DNA of 64,000 nucleotides from Nostoc sp. TCL240-02 (GTDB lineage: Bacteria > Cyanobacteriota > Cyanobacteriia > Cyanobacteriales > Nostocaceae): the NCBI RefSeq assembly GCF_013343235.1, contig NZ_CP040094.1, forward strand, positions 7,187,001 to 7,251,000, in the 5' to 3' direction. Of the stretch, positions 42,146 through 51,499 are shown in pieces. The position numbers and the translations under genes were made by a program. Within the stretch, counting starts at the first letter, position 1; the number at the start of each line of letters is the position of its first letter. The notes beneath the pieces are model-generated. The model was not told the DNA's origin and searched no databases. It saw nothing but the letters and a program-made list of their open reading frames with translations.

Positions 42146-42936
42146 TACACACCCACCTCAGCCGCTGCAAATTCTTCTAGCACCCAGTCATAACCGCGAG
42201 ACTCTAATTCCAGCGCCAGTTCCTTACCACCACTCGTAATAATCCGCCCCTGTGCCATCACATGGACAAAATCAGGCACAATATAATCGAGTAATCGCTG
42301 ATAGTGAGTAATCAAAATTGTCGAATTGTCTGGACTTGCCAGTTGATTTACCCCATTCGCCACAATTCTGAGTGCGTCAATATCCAAACCCGAATCAGTT
42401 TCATCCAAAATTCCTAACTTTGGTTCCAGCAACGCCATTTGCAGAATTTCATTCCGCTTCTTCTCACCACCAGAAAATCCTTCATTCAAACTCCGACTGA
42501 GAAAACTGGGATTCATCTTCACCACATCCAGCTTTTCCTCAATTAAATCGTCAAAATCAAAAGCGTCTATTTCCTCTAAACCTTGCGCCTTGCGACGAGA
42601 ATTGTACGCCACCCGCAAGAAATCCAAATTGCTCACACCCGGAATTTCTAACGGATACTGAAACGCCAAAAACACACCACTTCTAGCGCGTTCCTCCGGT
42701 TCCAATTCCAGCAAATTTTGCCCCTGGAAAATCACTTCACCGCCAGTCACCTCATACGCCGGATGCCCAGCCAACACCTTAGAAAAGGTACTCTTACCAG
42801 AACCATTCGGCCCCATGATCGCATGAATTTCACCCGATCGCACATCCAGATTCACACCTTTCAAAATCGGTGTTCCATCAACATTAGCCGTCAGATTCCG
42901 TACCGACAGCACAACTTCACTATTTTCAATCATCAT
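42145..42936 (-). CDS. sufC: Fe-S cluster assembly ATPase SufC
   Basis: About 263 residues. The ABC ATPase motifs are complete: Walker [17 protein letters not shown]-loop [11 protein letters not shown], signature [17 protein letters not shown], Walker [13 protein letters not shown] and the switch His in [10 protein letters not shown]. SufC drives conformational change in the SufBC2D complex. The start is one of two adjacent ATGs (42936 or 42933), with GGGAG just upstream. An upstream frame to 43005 would translate repeat DNA ([12 protein letters not shown]). About 106 bp separate it from sufB. Confidence 0.96.
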   Translation of the reverse strand: MMIENSEVVLSVRNLTANVDGTPILKGVNLDVRSGEIHAIMGPNGSGKSTFSKVLAGHPAYEVTGGEVIFQGQNLLELEPEERARSGVFLAFQYPLEIPGVSNLDFLRVAYNSRRKAQGLEEIDAFDFDDLIEEKLDVVKMNPSFLSRSLNEGFSGGEKKRNEILQMALLEPKLGILDETDSGLDIDALRIVANGVNQLASPDNSTILITHYQRLLDYIVPDFVHVMAQGRIITSGGKELALELESRGYDWVLEEFAAAEVGV

Positions 42937-42996
42937 CTTCTCTCCCTTCTCTCTTCGCGCCCTTTGCGCCCTTTGCGGTTCGTTACTCTTCCAAAA

Positions 42997-43031
42997 GATA
43001 AACACAGAACGCCGATGTCCCTGTGTTTATC
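42997..43031. repeat. Perfect hairpin in the sufB-sufC spacer
   Basis: GATAAACACAG (42997-43007) is perfectly complementary to CTGTGTTTATC (43021-43031). It lies 11 bp after the sufB stop, and CGCCCTTTGCG-type repeat words follow at 42958-42980. It could set different message levels for sufB and for sufCDS. Confidence 0.7.
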
Positions 43032-43042
43032 CTTGCTTCCAT

Positions 43043-44482
43043 TTATCCAACACTGCCTTCCAACTTCAAACTCAACAACTTATCAGCTTCCACAGCAAAC
43101 TCCATCGGTAGCTGATTGAAAACATCCTTACAGAAGCCGCTAATCATCATTGAAATCGCATCTTCTGAAGAAATACCCCGTTGAGCAAAGTAAAATAACT
43201 GATCTTCCCCAATCTTAGAAGTAGAAGCTTCATGCTCCACTTTCGCAGTGTTATTTTGCACTTGGATATAAGGGAAAGTATTCGCATGGGCATTATCCCC
43301 AATCAGCATTGAATCACACTGAGAATAATTTCTCGCCCCCTTAGCTGTCGGATTAACTTTCACCAAACCCCGGTAACTATTACTAGAATTACCTGCGGAG
43401 ATTCCTTTAGAAATAATTGTACTGCGGGTATTCTTACCTACGTGAATCATCTTACTACCCGTATCAGCTTGCTGCTGATGATTTGTCAGCGCCACCGAGT
43501 AAAACTCACCCACAGAGTTATCACCCACCAGCACACAGCTAGGATATTTCCAAGTAATTGCTGAACCTGTTTCTACTTGAGTCCAGGAAATCTTGGAATT
43601 TACGCCCTGACACAAACCGCGTTTGGTGACAAAGTTGTAAATACCGCCCTTACCATTGGCATCGCCAGCGTACCAATTTTGGACGGTGGAGTATTTAATT
43701 TCGGCGTTGTCGAGGGCGACTAGTTCTACAACGGCGGCGTGCAACTGGTTGCTGTCATACATCGGTGCGGTGCAACCTTCGAGGTAAGAAACATAACTAC
43801 CTTCTTCGGCGACAATCAAAGTCCGCTCAAATTGTCCCGTATCACCAGAGTTGATGCGGAAGTAGGTAGACAGTTCCATTGGGCATTTTACGCCTTTAGG
43901 AATATAGACAAAAGAACCATCGCTAAATACAGCAGCGTTCAAGGCGGCAAAATAATTGTCAGCGATAGGAACAACGCTACCTAAATATTTTTTGATCAGT
44001 TCTGGATGTTCTTGCAACGCTTCCGAAAACGAACAGAAAATAACACCATCTTCCGCTAACTTTTCTTTAAATGTAGTGGCGACAGAAACGCTATCGAAAA
44101 TTGCATCAACGGCGACATTTGCCAGTCGCTTCTGTTCAGATAGGGAAATACCTAACTTTTCAAAGGTTTCTAAAAGGGTTGGATCGACTTCATCCAGGCT
44201 GTTGAGCTTTTCTTTCTTACGTTTTGGCGCTGAATAGTAAATGATATCCTGATAATTTATTGGCGGATACTTGACATTCGGCCAAGTTGGTTCCGTCATT
44301 TTTTGCCACTGGCGATAAGCTCTGAGGCGAAAGTCCAGCATGAACTGCGGCTCGTTCTTCTTAGAGGAGATCAAGCGGATAACGTCCTCGTCTAGTCCAC
44401 GCGGAATAGTGTCGGCTTCAATATCGGTGACAAAGCCGTACTTGTAGGGTTGGTTGACTAAGGTTTTGACAGTGGCACTCAT
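43043..44482 (-). CDS. sufB: Fe-S cluster assembly scaffold protein SufB
   Basis: 479 residues, full length. Beta-helix scaffold of the SufBC2D complex. Recognisable blocks are [39 protein letters not shown] and [20 protein letters not shown], the last with the cysteine thought to host sulfur or a nascent cluster. The C-terminus is [20 protein letters not shown]. First gene of sufBCDS. The start [17 protein letters not shown] fits the family. Its promoter faces sufR across 243 bp that contain two SufR-type operators. Confidence 0.97.
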   Translation of the reverse strand: MSATVKTLVNQPYKYGFVTDIEADTIPRGLDEDVIRLISSKKNEPQFMLDFRLRAYRQWQKMTEPTWPNVKYPPINYQDIIYYSAPKRKKEKLNSLDEVDPTLLETFEKLGISLSEQKRLANVAVDAIFDSVSVATTFKEKLAEDGVIFCSFSEALQEHPELIKKYLGSVVPIADNYFAALNAAVFSDGSFVYIPKGVKCPMELSTYFRINSGDTGQFERTLIVAEEGSYVSYLEGCTAPMYDSNQLHAAVVELVALDNAEIKYSTVQNWYAGDANGKGGIYNFVTKRGLCQGVNSKISWTQVETGSAITWKYPSCVLVGDNSVGEFYSVALTNHQQQADTGSKMIHVGKNTRSTIISKGISAGNSSNSYRGLVKVNPTAKGARNYSQCDSMLIGDNAHANTFPYIQVQNNTAKVEHEASTSKIGEDQLFYFAQRGISSEDAISMMISGFCKDVFNQLPMEFAVEADKLLSLKLEGSVG

Positions 44483-44610
44483 CAGTAATAATCTCTCGTG
44501 TTCGGAACTTGAATCTCTCTGTAAGGATGGAGACGGGGTTTCTTTAGCCGATTCCCATCTCGGATTACGGAATGGTTAGACGGCTGCTAGAATAGGGGTG
44601 GAGAGTAAAA

Positions 44611-44624
44611 CAACAGCTTTGTTG
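44611..44624. promoter_or_regulatory. SufR operator 1
   Basis: CAACAGCTTTGTTG fits the CAAC-N6-GTTG inverted repeat bound by cyanobacterial SufR. It is the site nearer to sufB. Confidence 0.75.
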
Positions 44625-44655
44625 TTTAATGTATCTTCATTTTACGCTAAATTAA

Positions 44656-44669
44656 CAACAACAATGTTG
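44656..44669. promoter_or_regulatory. SufR operator 2
   Basis: CAACAACAATGTTG is a second CAAC-N6-GTTG palindrome, 45 bp from the first and nearer to sufR. The pair suggests simultaneous repression of sufBCDS and autoregulation of sufR. Confidence 0.75.
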
Positions 44670-44725
44670 TCAAAGTCAAATTTTCAAAAAAATTTTTGTG
44701 ATGTTCGCTGAACGTCTCGCACCAA

Positions 44726-45415
44726 ATGAAGATGGCGACTACCCACCAGTCCTCAACCAAGCAAGATATCCTTGAGTATCTGCACAAACACGAAAAAGCA
44801 ACGGCTTTAGAGCTAGCTGAAGTTTTAGACGTTACCCCCCAAGCAATTCGTCGCCATCTCAAAGATTTGGAGACGGAGGAGCTAGTTTTGTATTCTACAT
44901 CAGTGCAGGCGGCGGGGATGGGGCGGCCGCAGCATCTTTATGAATTGAGTCGTCAAGGACGCGATCGCTTGCATCGAACAATGAGCGATCGCTTTGGTGA
45001 TGGCCACGGCAATTTTGCGGTTTCGCTGCTAGACACCTTAGCGGAAACGGTAGGAGACGACCAATTTAAATCGATTTTAGAGAAACAGTGGCAGCGTAAA
45101 GCCAAAGAATATCGCGATCGCGTCGGTAATGGTTCACTGCGAGAACGTGTAGCCAACTTAGTAGAGTTAAGAAAAGCGGAAGGCTTCATGGCGGAGTATC
45201 ACGCTGTTGATGTAAATGACTCCTTTGAGAGCGATCGCTTCATCTTAATGGAGCATAACTGTGCCATTTCCAACGTTGCCGAGTCTTTTCCTAGTATCTG
45301 CGGTCACGAACTAGAAATGTTTGCAGCCGTATTACCAGATTGTACCGTAGAGCGCACCCACTGGATTATTGATGGCGAACATCGTTGTGGCTATTTAGTA
45401 CAAGTTCGCCATTAG
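44726..45415 (+). CDS. sufR: Fe-S-dependent transcriptional repressor SufR
   Basis: 229 residues. The N-terminal winged helix-turn-helix is DILEYLHKHEKATALELAEV then DVTPQAIRRHLKDLE. The C-terminal domain carries four cysteines spaced exactly C-x12-C-x13-C-x14-C (ISNVAESFPSI between the first two), the SufR cluster-binding pattern. With a [4Fe-4S] cluster it represses the suf genes, and loss of the cluster under oxidative stress or iron shortage relieves repression. Divergent from sufB. The start could be ATG 44726 or the ATG two codons later. Confidence 0.96.
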   Translation: MKMATTHQSSTKQDILEYLHKHEKATALELAEVLDVTPQAIRRHLKDLETEELVLYSTSVQAAGMGRPQHLYELSRQGRDRLHRTMSDRFGDGHGNFAVSLLDTLAETVGDDQFKSILEKQWQRKAKEYRDRVGNGSLRERVANLVELRKAEGFMAEYHAVDVNDSFESDRFILMEHNCAISNVAESFPSICGHELEMFAAVLPDCTVERTHWIIDGEHRCGYLVQVRH

Positions 45416-45473
45416 TCATTTATGAAAACTACTACCCCCTCTTTAATAATCAACTAAATTTGAGATAGCGTTT

Positions 45474-45734
45474 ATGGATGTACCACCACAGCAACCATCA
45501 GCACAATTTTTAACCCTGGAAGAGTCAGCAAAAGTAGATGCGGCGTTGTTGTCTTCCCCAGAAAAGTTTTTAACAAGATTGACAATTTCATCACTTAAGC
45601 TGTTGAAACATATCGCCCAAGAATATGGTGTTGTTATTGAAGATTTGACAGCACAGCAAATAATAGCCTGGTTTGAAAAAGATGGTAAAATCCGCCGTGA
45701 AGAGGGTATTGAAGGTTCATATCTTAAATGGTGA
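45474..45734 (+). CDS. Small conserved protein of unknown function
   Basis: 86 residues (MDVPPQQPSAQFLTLEESAK), no cysteines and no membrane segment. Probably two or three helices (KVDAALLSSPEKFLTRLTIS; LKLLKHIAQEYGVVIEDLTA). It ends in a basic/acidic tail (KIRREEGIEGSYLKW). It follows sufR by 58 bp on the same strand and may be co-transcribed. Its protein-like codon use and compact order suggest a real gene. No family recognised. Confidence 0.6.
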   Translation: MDVPPQQPSAQFLTLEESAKVDAALLSSPEKFLTRLTISSLKLLKHIAQEYGVVIEDLTAQQIIAWFEKDGKIRREEGIEGSYLKW

Positions 45735-46032
45735 TCTGTAGTAGAATTTGCATTTCATTGGCTTTGAAAAAATATTCATACACAATATCCCGCTTCTAAA
45801 AAACATAGCAAAAACTATTTTTGCAAGTTTGGTTACGGTGGTTCGTATCTTCTCAGTAGTATACATAGCTACTGTTTTAAGTTTAAGTCAAATTTTAGAA
45901 GCAATTGATAGTCGTATTTTGGCAACAGCAGAATCAATTAGATGCTACAAATGCCAGTCTTCAATAATAAACAAAAAGCACCTTAAAAAAGTGCTTTTAA
46001 AGTTGATAATATTTTGTTTTTCGAACAACTAT
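45735..46032. other. Intergenic stretch, no confident gene
   Basis: About 300 bp. The plus-strand frame 45748-46092 has a hydrophobic run but poor protein character and overlaps the convergent gene, so it was not accepted. The terminator of the minus-strand gene is listed separately. Confidence 0.4.
45974..45998 (-). terminator. Terminator of the minus-strand membrane protein gene
   Basis: AAAAGCAC (45974-45981) pairs with GTGCTTTT (45991-45998). On the minus strand the stem is followed by TTTTTGTTTA. It lies 35 bp past the stop at 46033. Confidence 0.75.
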
Positions 46033-46665
46033 TTAAGGATTGTAACTGTTAGCCCTAGGATTACGAGCTCCAGTTACGGCTCCAATCATTGAGGCTATTA
46101 AACCCAACAAAGAACCAAACACAAACCACCATAGTCCCGAACGCAAATTAGCAGCCGCATCACGAGCTTGTTGGGCACTTATATTTGCTCGTGGTACATT
46201 AACACCACCTTGCTGTTGTACCTGGTTTATAACTTCCCCAGCGTTAGAAGCAGCAACACCAAAAGCCCCAGATACTCCACTTGCTAGCAACCATGAGCTA
46301 ACTGCCAAAGTCGTTGCCCAAAGAATTGCACCATTAAGTAGAGCGGTATTACGGTTCATTGGTCCACAAGCACGGGCTGTAACCCAACCACCAGTAAATA
46401 AGGATATTAGCAAAGCGATAGTTGACCAAAGTCCCGCATTACCCGCAGCGTTAGGAGCAATTGATCTGGGCGCACCTGAACCTTCAACTGCGCCTGCTGC
46501 AACCGCACCAATTATAGCGCTTAAAATTAGTTGAGTAGCTAAAGATACTAGTAACCCCGAAATAATCGGTCCCCAGCGAACAAGGTCGTGATACTCGGCT
46601 ACTCGTCCTGCTACCACAGGGTCAGTAGAAATAACTTCATTACCTGTCCGATTTACGTATGACAT
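46033..46665 (-). CDS. Membrane protein with four predicted helices, unknown function
   Basis: 210 residues. Hydrophobic segments are at about 32-58 (GPIISGLLVSLATQLILSAI and on), 78-97 (GLWSTIALLISLFTGGWVTA), 107-130 (LLNGAILWATTLAVSSWLLA) and 175-195 (LWWFVFGSLLGLIASMIGAV). Between the third and fourth lies a polar loop rich in Ala/Gln/Asn. The small-residue GxxxG-like pattern suggests a packed bundle. Similar proteins are annotated only as hypothetical. It stands alone with its own terminator. Confidence 0.65.
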   Translation of the reverse strand: MSYVNRTGNEVISTDPVVAGRVAEYHDLVRWGPIISGLLVSLATQLILSAIIGAVAAGAVEGSGAPRSIAPNAAGNAGLWSTIALLISLFTGGWVTARACGPMNRNTALLNGAILWATTLAVSSWLLASGVSGAFGVAASNAGEVINQVQQQGGVNVPRANISAQQARDAAANLRSGLWWFVFGSLLGLIASMIGAVTGARNPRANSYNP

Positions 46666-47015
46666 AGCTTATGTTCTCCAATACTGTTTCCGCAAACTTT
46701 ATCTCAGGTATATTCATGTTTATGCTTAAAATTAAATAGCTAAATCATATAAATTTCTATCTATCAATAGAAATACTTGTTTAATCTATCTTTAGTAATA
46801 AAATTCAAATTTATTTAACAATATTTAATCCAACAATTGAGTATTTATTTTCTAATAAATTTTTAGAGCTTTTTTAGGAAAATACTTAAATTAAAATACA
46901 CTTATCTACTGACATATTGAAACAATCTATCTGACTGGCTCTTTAACTTAGTAAAAAAGCTTTTAATACTTATTAAATTCCTAACAAAATAATTAATTTA
47001 GATAGCCAATAAAAA
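46666..47015. other. AT-rich intergenic region
   Basis: 350 bp, very AT-rich. It carries the promoter for the membrane protein at 46665, and otherwise nothing recognisable. Confidence 0.4.
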
Positions 47016-47342
47016 CTAACGCATTTTTACAGCAGTGCCTGTGGCAGTAATCAACAAAAGAACTCCTGATTGGTCAAGATTAATTGTGCCAGTATCAATT
47101 TCAATCCCGATTACAGCATTTGCTCCTAAACGTTGTGCCCGTTGTTCTAATTCTTCTAATGCCTTGCGTTGACCCTGCTCAAATAGACGCTCATAGCTAG
47201 CAGTGCGTCCACCGATAATATCGCGAATACCAGCCAAAAAATCCCGTAAGAAATTGCTGCCGTAGACTACTTCGGCTGTTACAATACCTAAATATGACTC
47301 AATCACGGCTCCTTGAATTACATCGGTAGTAGTTATAATCAT
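47016..47342 (-). CDS. YbjQ-family (UPF0145) protein
   Basis: 108 residues. Family features are the N-terminal MIITTTDVIQGAVIESYLGI, then GGRTASYERLFEQGQRKALE, and the C-terminal LGANAVIGIEIDTG with a final beta strand. These proteins form pentameric rings. Annotation as heavy-metal binding is common but unproven. The sequence has no cysteine or histidine, so metal binding by classical ligands is unlikely. Stands alone. Confidence 0.92.
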   Translation of the reverse strand: MIITTTDVIQGAVIESYLGIVTAEVVYGSNFLRDFLAGIRDIIGGRTASYERLFEQGQRKALEELEQRAQRLGANAVIGIEIDTGTINLDQSGVLLLITATGTAVKMR

Positions 47343-48023
47343 AAATTAACCTCCTAGATAATATACATATTTATTATTCAGATGTTTATCCAAATGTGTG
47401 AAAATTATTGATTATTCGGATATGTCTCTAAATATGATATGTGAAAATTGTAACTTTGATTACAAAATATAGGTTCATAAACATCCTCTCGCACAACTTG
47501 AGATTACGCTTTCAGTTTTAGTATTGTCTCATCAGAAACTAGGATTTAGAGGAACATTTGACTGATTAAATTTATCTTACCGTGTAATGACCATAAAAGG
47601 ATGTTAATGCCGGGATGATGACTTCTAAAAAGGTAGTATAAAAGACTAAAAATTATATACAAAGTCAGCAAATTCTTAAATTAAATAATCAACATCAATG
47701 AATACCAAGCCCTGGAAGCTTGACCTATCAAAATATAGGATTAAGTTAAGTGCCTATTGATATTTTTCGGGAAATGCGTATAAATACTGATAAAAAAGGT
47801 GTCGCTTTGCTGTTGTACTGTTTTATATAGGATAACTTCATTTGATCCTTGATAGCTTATACTCATCCTTCAGTCAAAACTCTCTTATGGAGTGCTGAAT
47901 ATAAAGGAACAGTGAATGAACTATTAACATCTAAATTCATACGAATAAATACAGTTTTCAAAAATCCATATTTTTGTTTTAATGTACAAGAAAAAAGTCC
48001 TCTAAAATTTCAGGAAATTTACT
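47343..48023. other. Intergenic region before the TPR gene
   Basis: 681 bp, AT-rich. The plus-strand frame 47849-48052 (67 codons) overlaps the TPR gene start and has no protein-like features. The TPR promoter is probably here. No repeats recognised. Confidence 0.4.
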
Positions 48024-48704
48024 GTGTACAAGCCGACATCATTCGTGTTTAGTGTGGTGTTACTAGGATGTTTTGCCTTCACCATACCTTCAGTAGCTCA
48101 AGCTCAGGTATTAGTGGCGCAAGCCAAAAACCCACAATTAAAGCAACTACTAGAAGAAGGACGGAGGTTAGTAGATAGTGGCGATTATGGTGGTGCGATC
48201 GCAGTTTATCAACAAGCAGCTAGTCTAGATCCCAAAAATGCTAAAATTCATTCAGGCATTGGCTACTTATACGCTCAACAGGGAAATTACCAGGCAGCAC
48301 TAACTTCTTACCGTCGTGCGATCGCCATCAACCCTAACAACAGTGATTTTTATTACGCTGTGGGTTACATCAAAGCCAATTTGGGAGACACTGCTGGAGC
48401 AAAAGAAGGCTACCGTCGGGCCATACAGCTAAACCGTAATAACGTTAACGCCTATTTAGGATTAGCTGTAACGCAATCTCGTATGGGAGACTATAATGCT
48501 GCTACTTGGGCATACCAACAAGCAATAGATTTGGATAAAAACAACGCCCAGACCTATGAGTTGATGGGTTCGATGTATAAACAGCGACGACAAACCAAAC
48601 AAGCCAACAGCTTGCTTCAAAAAGCCCGCGACTTGTACAAGCGGCGCAATGACTTACAAGGAGTGGACAGAGTAGAAGCTATGCTGCGGCAGTTAGGAGG
48701 ATGA
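48024..48704 (+). CDS. Exported tetratricopeptide-repeat protein
   Basis: 226 residues. A signal peptide (KPTSFVFSVVLLGCFAFTIP then SVAQAQ) suggests a periplasmic or thylakoid-lumen location. At least four TPR units follow: DYGGAIAVYQQAASLDPKNA, NYQAALTSYRRAIAINPNNS, TAGAKEGYRRAIQLNRNNVN and DYNAATWAYQQAIDLDKNNA. A shorter C-terminal helix pair caps them. It starts at GTG 48024, with AGGA 8 nt upstream. TPR proteins of this sort scaffold assembly of membrane complexes. The partner is not indicated here. Confidence 0.85.
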   Translation: MYKPTSFVFSVVLLGCFAFTIPSVAQAQVLVAQAKNPQLKQLLEEGRRLVDSGDYGGAIAVYQQAASLDPKNAKIHSGIGYLYAQQGNYQAALTSYRRAIAINPNNSDFYYAVGYIKANLGDTAGAKEGYRRAIQLNRNNVNAYLGLAVTQSRMGDYNAATWAYQQAIDLDKNNAQTYELMGSMYKQRRQTKQANSLLQKARDLYKRRNDLQGVDRVEAMLRQLGG

Positions 48705-48715
48705 GATTAATCTAA

Positions 48716-49256
48716 CTAGCGTCCCGTTAATTCCACAAAAATATCTTCTAGATTAGAGGGATGCACCAGCATTCCGGTTTTATCGGGCTATTCGTTTAAG
48801 TAAACATTTACTGCTTCCAAAAATGGGAAAACAAATATTCTCAACTACGGACGCTATCATTTCCCACTTCAGACACACCTAATTACTTCATTACAAACCT
48901 TTTCCGTTAATAGAACGGAGCTGTTGTAAAGTTCCCAAAGAAATCAGCCTATCGCCATCCATAATACCGATGTATCCTGGCTTGGTAAAGCAAAAAGCAT
49001 CGCACAAAAATTCAACCTCATCCATATAATGGGTCGTCAGTAGCATCGTCTCCTTGTTTATTTAAATCCCGAATAATTTCCCAGAGACTTCGCCTGCTTT
49101 GGGGGTCTAGTTCTACCGTTAGTTCATCCAAAAACAGAATTTGCGGTTGATGCAATAAGGCTCCCGCAATCTGCAACTGTCGTTTCATATCCCCAGACAG
49201 GATTTTTACCAAATCATTACATTTTTCTGCTAGCTCAACATCCTCCAGCCATCACC
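48716..49256 (-). pseudogene. ABC transporter ATP-binding protein, remnant
   Basis: Only the C-terminal half of an ABC ATPase of the drug-export type can be read, and in several frames. EDVELAEKCNDLVKILSGDM then KRQLQIAGALLHQPQILFLD holds a degenerate signature and the Walker B region. A 1-bp shift near 49040 then leads into MLLTTHYMDEVEFLCDAFCF and GIMDGDRLISLGTLQQLRSI, with the switch His. About 100 unrelated bases (48785-48890) interrupt the end before the final HPSNLEDIFVELTGR and TAG at 48716. The Walker A half is missing. Not functional. Confidence 0.88.
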
Positions 49257-49397
49257 TCAGTACTAATACAGATTTTTTCTGAGGTTGCTCCCAATAAATG
49301 ACCAAAACACTTGTAGAGACGGCGATTTATCGTGTCTCAAAAACTCACGATTTTGTACAAATAGCGCTTTGAACCGTATTGATTTATTAACAACAAA

Positions 49398-49426
49398 ATT
49401 CCCGACTTCTGTAATAAGTCGGGAAT
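49398..49426 (-). terminator. Perfect 11-bp hairpin after the minus-strand gene pair
   Basis: ATTCCCGACTT (49398-49408) is perfectly complementary to 49416-49426 with a 7-nt loop. It lies 23 bp past the stop at 49449. The T run on the minus strand is short (TTTTG). The same AAGTCGGG word occurs near 1.3 kb. Confidence 0.6.
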
Positions 49427-49448
49427 CTGAGGCTTGAATTTTCACAAA

Positions 49449-49700
49449 TCAAATAGGATTTATATAGCGATTTTGATAGTAAGCCAAAATTTGCTTAATT
49501 TGTTGCCGACTTTGTAAACCATAATTCGCTGTCCACGAAATGGACAAACCACCAATTTGACTTTGATTGTAATCAAACTGTTGGGATGATTGGGGAATTA
49601 AATCCACTTCTACCCCTTCAACTTGACGTAAATGAGCTGCTATCTCTCTATAGACAGCTAAAGGACAACCAGCGAATTCAATTTTTTCCTTAGTCTCCAT
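49449..49700 (-). CDS. Small conserved cyanobacterial protein, unknown function
   Basis: 83 residues: METKEKIEFAGCPLAVYREI at the start and SRQQIKQILAYYQNRYINPI at the end. It looks like a compact alpha/beta fold with one Cys and no membrane segment or signal. It follows the lipoprotein gene with 2 bp between, so the two are one transcript and probably work together. No family recognised. Confidence 0.7.
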   Translation of the reverse strand: METKEKIEFAGCPLAVYREIAAHLRQVEGVEVDLIPQSSQQFDYNQSQIGGLSISWTANYGLQSRQQIKQILAYYQNRYINPI

Positions 49701-49702
49701 CT

Positions 49703-50557
49703 CTATGAAGCTCCAACATTAAGAGGATTTGAGGAGGGCGTTGCCACTGAAATAGGATTGCCACTAGCAGATGTAGCTGATGGTGTTGAGTTGACAGGCC
49801 CTTCTCCTACCATTTTGGCAACTTCGATACCAAATTGTTCGAGAATTACAATCGGGTTAGAGCCGCCATTCATTTCAATCCGTTTAATCAGTACGCCATT
49901 TGCTAATCGCTGTCCCGCTTGCACATAGCGACTCGTCGGCTCATCTGGTACTTTGATAATTGCCTGCGGTTCCTTACTAATTAGAACCACACCAGTCACA
50001 ATAACTGCTCTTGCTAACTCAGGTTGTGCTGCTGGTGGCAATACAGATACTAAAGTCGGGTTGGGGACAACTTGAGGCAAAACCTTAGGTAAGACTGAAG
50101 TCAAAGTAGAATTAACTTTTTTTGGTACAGAAGCAATATTTTTCTTCTGATTTAAAGCTATGCGAGGTGTTGAAAGTTTTCGTCCTGCTAGCGATGCAGT
50201 CGGTAGCTTAGGCAAGATAGGAACAGGTTTTCCAGTCCCGGATGTTTTAGGCATTCCCGAAACCGTCTGTCCAAAAATTTGGGCAAACGGGTCAGTCCGA
50301 TCTTTTGATACTAGAATTAACGGTGCCCGCTCTGTAGGATTAGTGGATTGAATCAAGTTAACAGATGCAGGAGTAACTTGTGAAACCTGTTTGGCAAGTA
50401 TCACTGGATTCTTAAAGGATTGAGCCGTTGGTGGGGACTTTGCTACTATTTTAGGAATCGGCGCAGGATTGACGGCTTGTGGTGTATCTTCAGAAGCACA
50501 TCCAGCGATCGCTAAGGTTAAAATAGCTGCAATTGTAATTTTTGAATTTCTGCCCAT
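49703..50557 (-). CDS. Putative lipoprotein, proline-rich
   Basis: 284 residues. The signal peptide ends in a lipobox (ILTLAIAGCASEDT, Cys20), so membrane anchoring by lipid is expected. The middle is long, Pro/Thr/Val-rich and probably unstructured (PIPKIVAKSPPTAQSFKNPV). A folded C-terminal part (about 185-260) reads AVIVTGVVLISKEPQAIIKV, then SRYVQAGQRLANGVLIKRIE. That segment resembles the periplasmic part of pilus-assembly PilP proteins in general layout, but the match is weak. Nearby SigF controls pilus genes in some cyanobacteria, which makes that reading worth noting. Otherwise unknown. Confidence 0.65.
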   Translation of the reverse strand: MGRNSKITIAAILTLAIAGCASEDTPQAVNPAPIPKIVAKSPPTAQSFKNPVILAKQVSQVTPASVNLIQSTNPTERAPLILVSKDRTDPFAQIFGQTVSGMPKTSGTGKPVPILPKLPTASLAGRKLSTPRIALNQKKNIASVPKKVNSTLTSVLPKVLPQVVPNPTLVSVLPPAAQPELARAVIVTGVVLISKEPQAIIKVPDEPTSRYVQAGQRLANGVLIKRIEMNGGSNPIVILEQFGIEVAKMVGEGPVNSTPSATSASGNPISVATPSSNPLNVGAS

Positions 50558-50722
50558 GAGCTGTTCTCAAAAGCCATTGGAAAATTGAAAAATGGAAATA
50601 TACATGCCTAAAATTTGTATCAAAGGCAAAGTATGTTACCTTTATAACCTAATTTTTTACATTTCAAGGGTTATTTTTAACACTAACACCCCAGCATAAC
50701 TGCGGATTTAGTTTATTTGCAG

Positions 50723-51499
50723 TTAATCGTCTGCTACACCCATAAGCTGTTTCATCAAATCCAGACCTTTCTTGACTCTACGGGAAACTGTCACCACACT
50801 TATCCCGAGATGTTCTGCAACTTGTTTTTGTGTCAAATCTTGTAAAAACACGCATTCTAAAACATCACGGGTGCGTTGTTCGAGTTGAACCAATGCTTGT
50901 TGCAAGCGAAGTTGGTCTTCTTGTGCCAACTGAAAGCTGCGATAGTGAGGATCGGGAACCAATTCTCCCAAACAAGTAGAACCTTCTTCTCCATCTTGGA
51001 TTGGCACATCAAGACTCAAGGGAGCGCGATTTATCCACGCTAACTTAATTTCTTGCCATTCGTTTGGAGAAATTTCTAGCGCTGTTGCTAATTCGGTATC
51101 TGTTGGTTGGCGATTATGCTTTTCACGCCAAGAACGTGACACTCCTATTGCTTGCTGTTGGAGTGCTAACCACTTCCGAGGAATTCGCACGGTGACACCT
51201 TTATCTCGGAGATAGTGTTGAATTTCACCCCGAATATAAGGAAGAGCATAGGAACTAAAGGCATGTCCCTTGGAAAGTTCAAATTTTTCAATCGCTCTGA
51301 TTAAACCCAAACATCCAACCTGGAGCAAATCATCGTAGGTTTCATGACATTGATTCGTCCAGTAGTGAGCTTCTTTTCTCACAAGTCCAAAATTGAGTTT
51401 TACCAGTTGATTGCGAACATTTTCTGACCGATATTGCTGATATTCTCGCAATAATTGCCAAATTTCATGTTTTAGTTCATTGGTGACTGTGGTAGGCAT
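50723..51499 (-). CDS. sigF: Group 3 sigma factor, SigF type
   Basis: 258 residues from the start MPTTVTNELKHEIWQLLREY. Region 2 (DDLLQVGCLGLIRAIEKFEL, then GHAFSSYALPYIRGEIQHYL), region 3 (RQPTDTELATALEISPNEWQ) and region 4 with the HTH (DLTQKQVAEHLGISVVTVSR) are all present. This layout belongs to the SigB/F/G family. In cyanobacteria SigF governs pilus formation and motility genes. A longer start at 51532 would add 11 residues without family likeness. The relative order sigF-psbO matches Nostoc PCC 7120 (from memory). Confidence 0.9.
   Translation of the reverse strand: MPTTVTNELKHEIWQLLREYQQYRSENVRNQLVKLNFGLVRKEAHYWTNQCHETYDDLLQVGCLGLIRAIEKFELSKGHAFSSYALPYIRGEIQHYLRDKGVTVRIPRKWLALQQQAIGVSRSWREKHNRQPTDTELATALEISPNEWQEIKLAWINRAPLSLDVPIQDGEEGSTCLGELVPDPHYRSFQLAQEDQLRLQQALVQLEQRTRDVLECVFLQDLTQKQVAEHLGISVVTVSRRVKKGLDLMKQLMGVADD

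Noticed and set aside
45748..46092. 114-codon plus-strand frame with a hydrophobic run
   Set aside because: It overlaps a terminator and the end of the convergent membrane protein gene, and its composition is AT-driven.
47849..48052. 67-codon frame upstream of the TPR gene
   Set aside because: It overlaps the TPR gene start and has no protein-like signature.
49263..49445. 60-codon minus-strand frame
   Set aside because: It runs over a palindrome and a degenerate repeat element, so it is unlikely to be coding.
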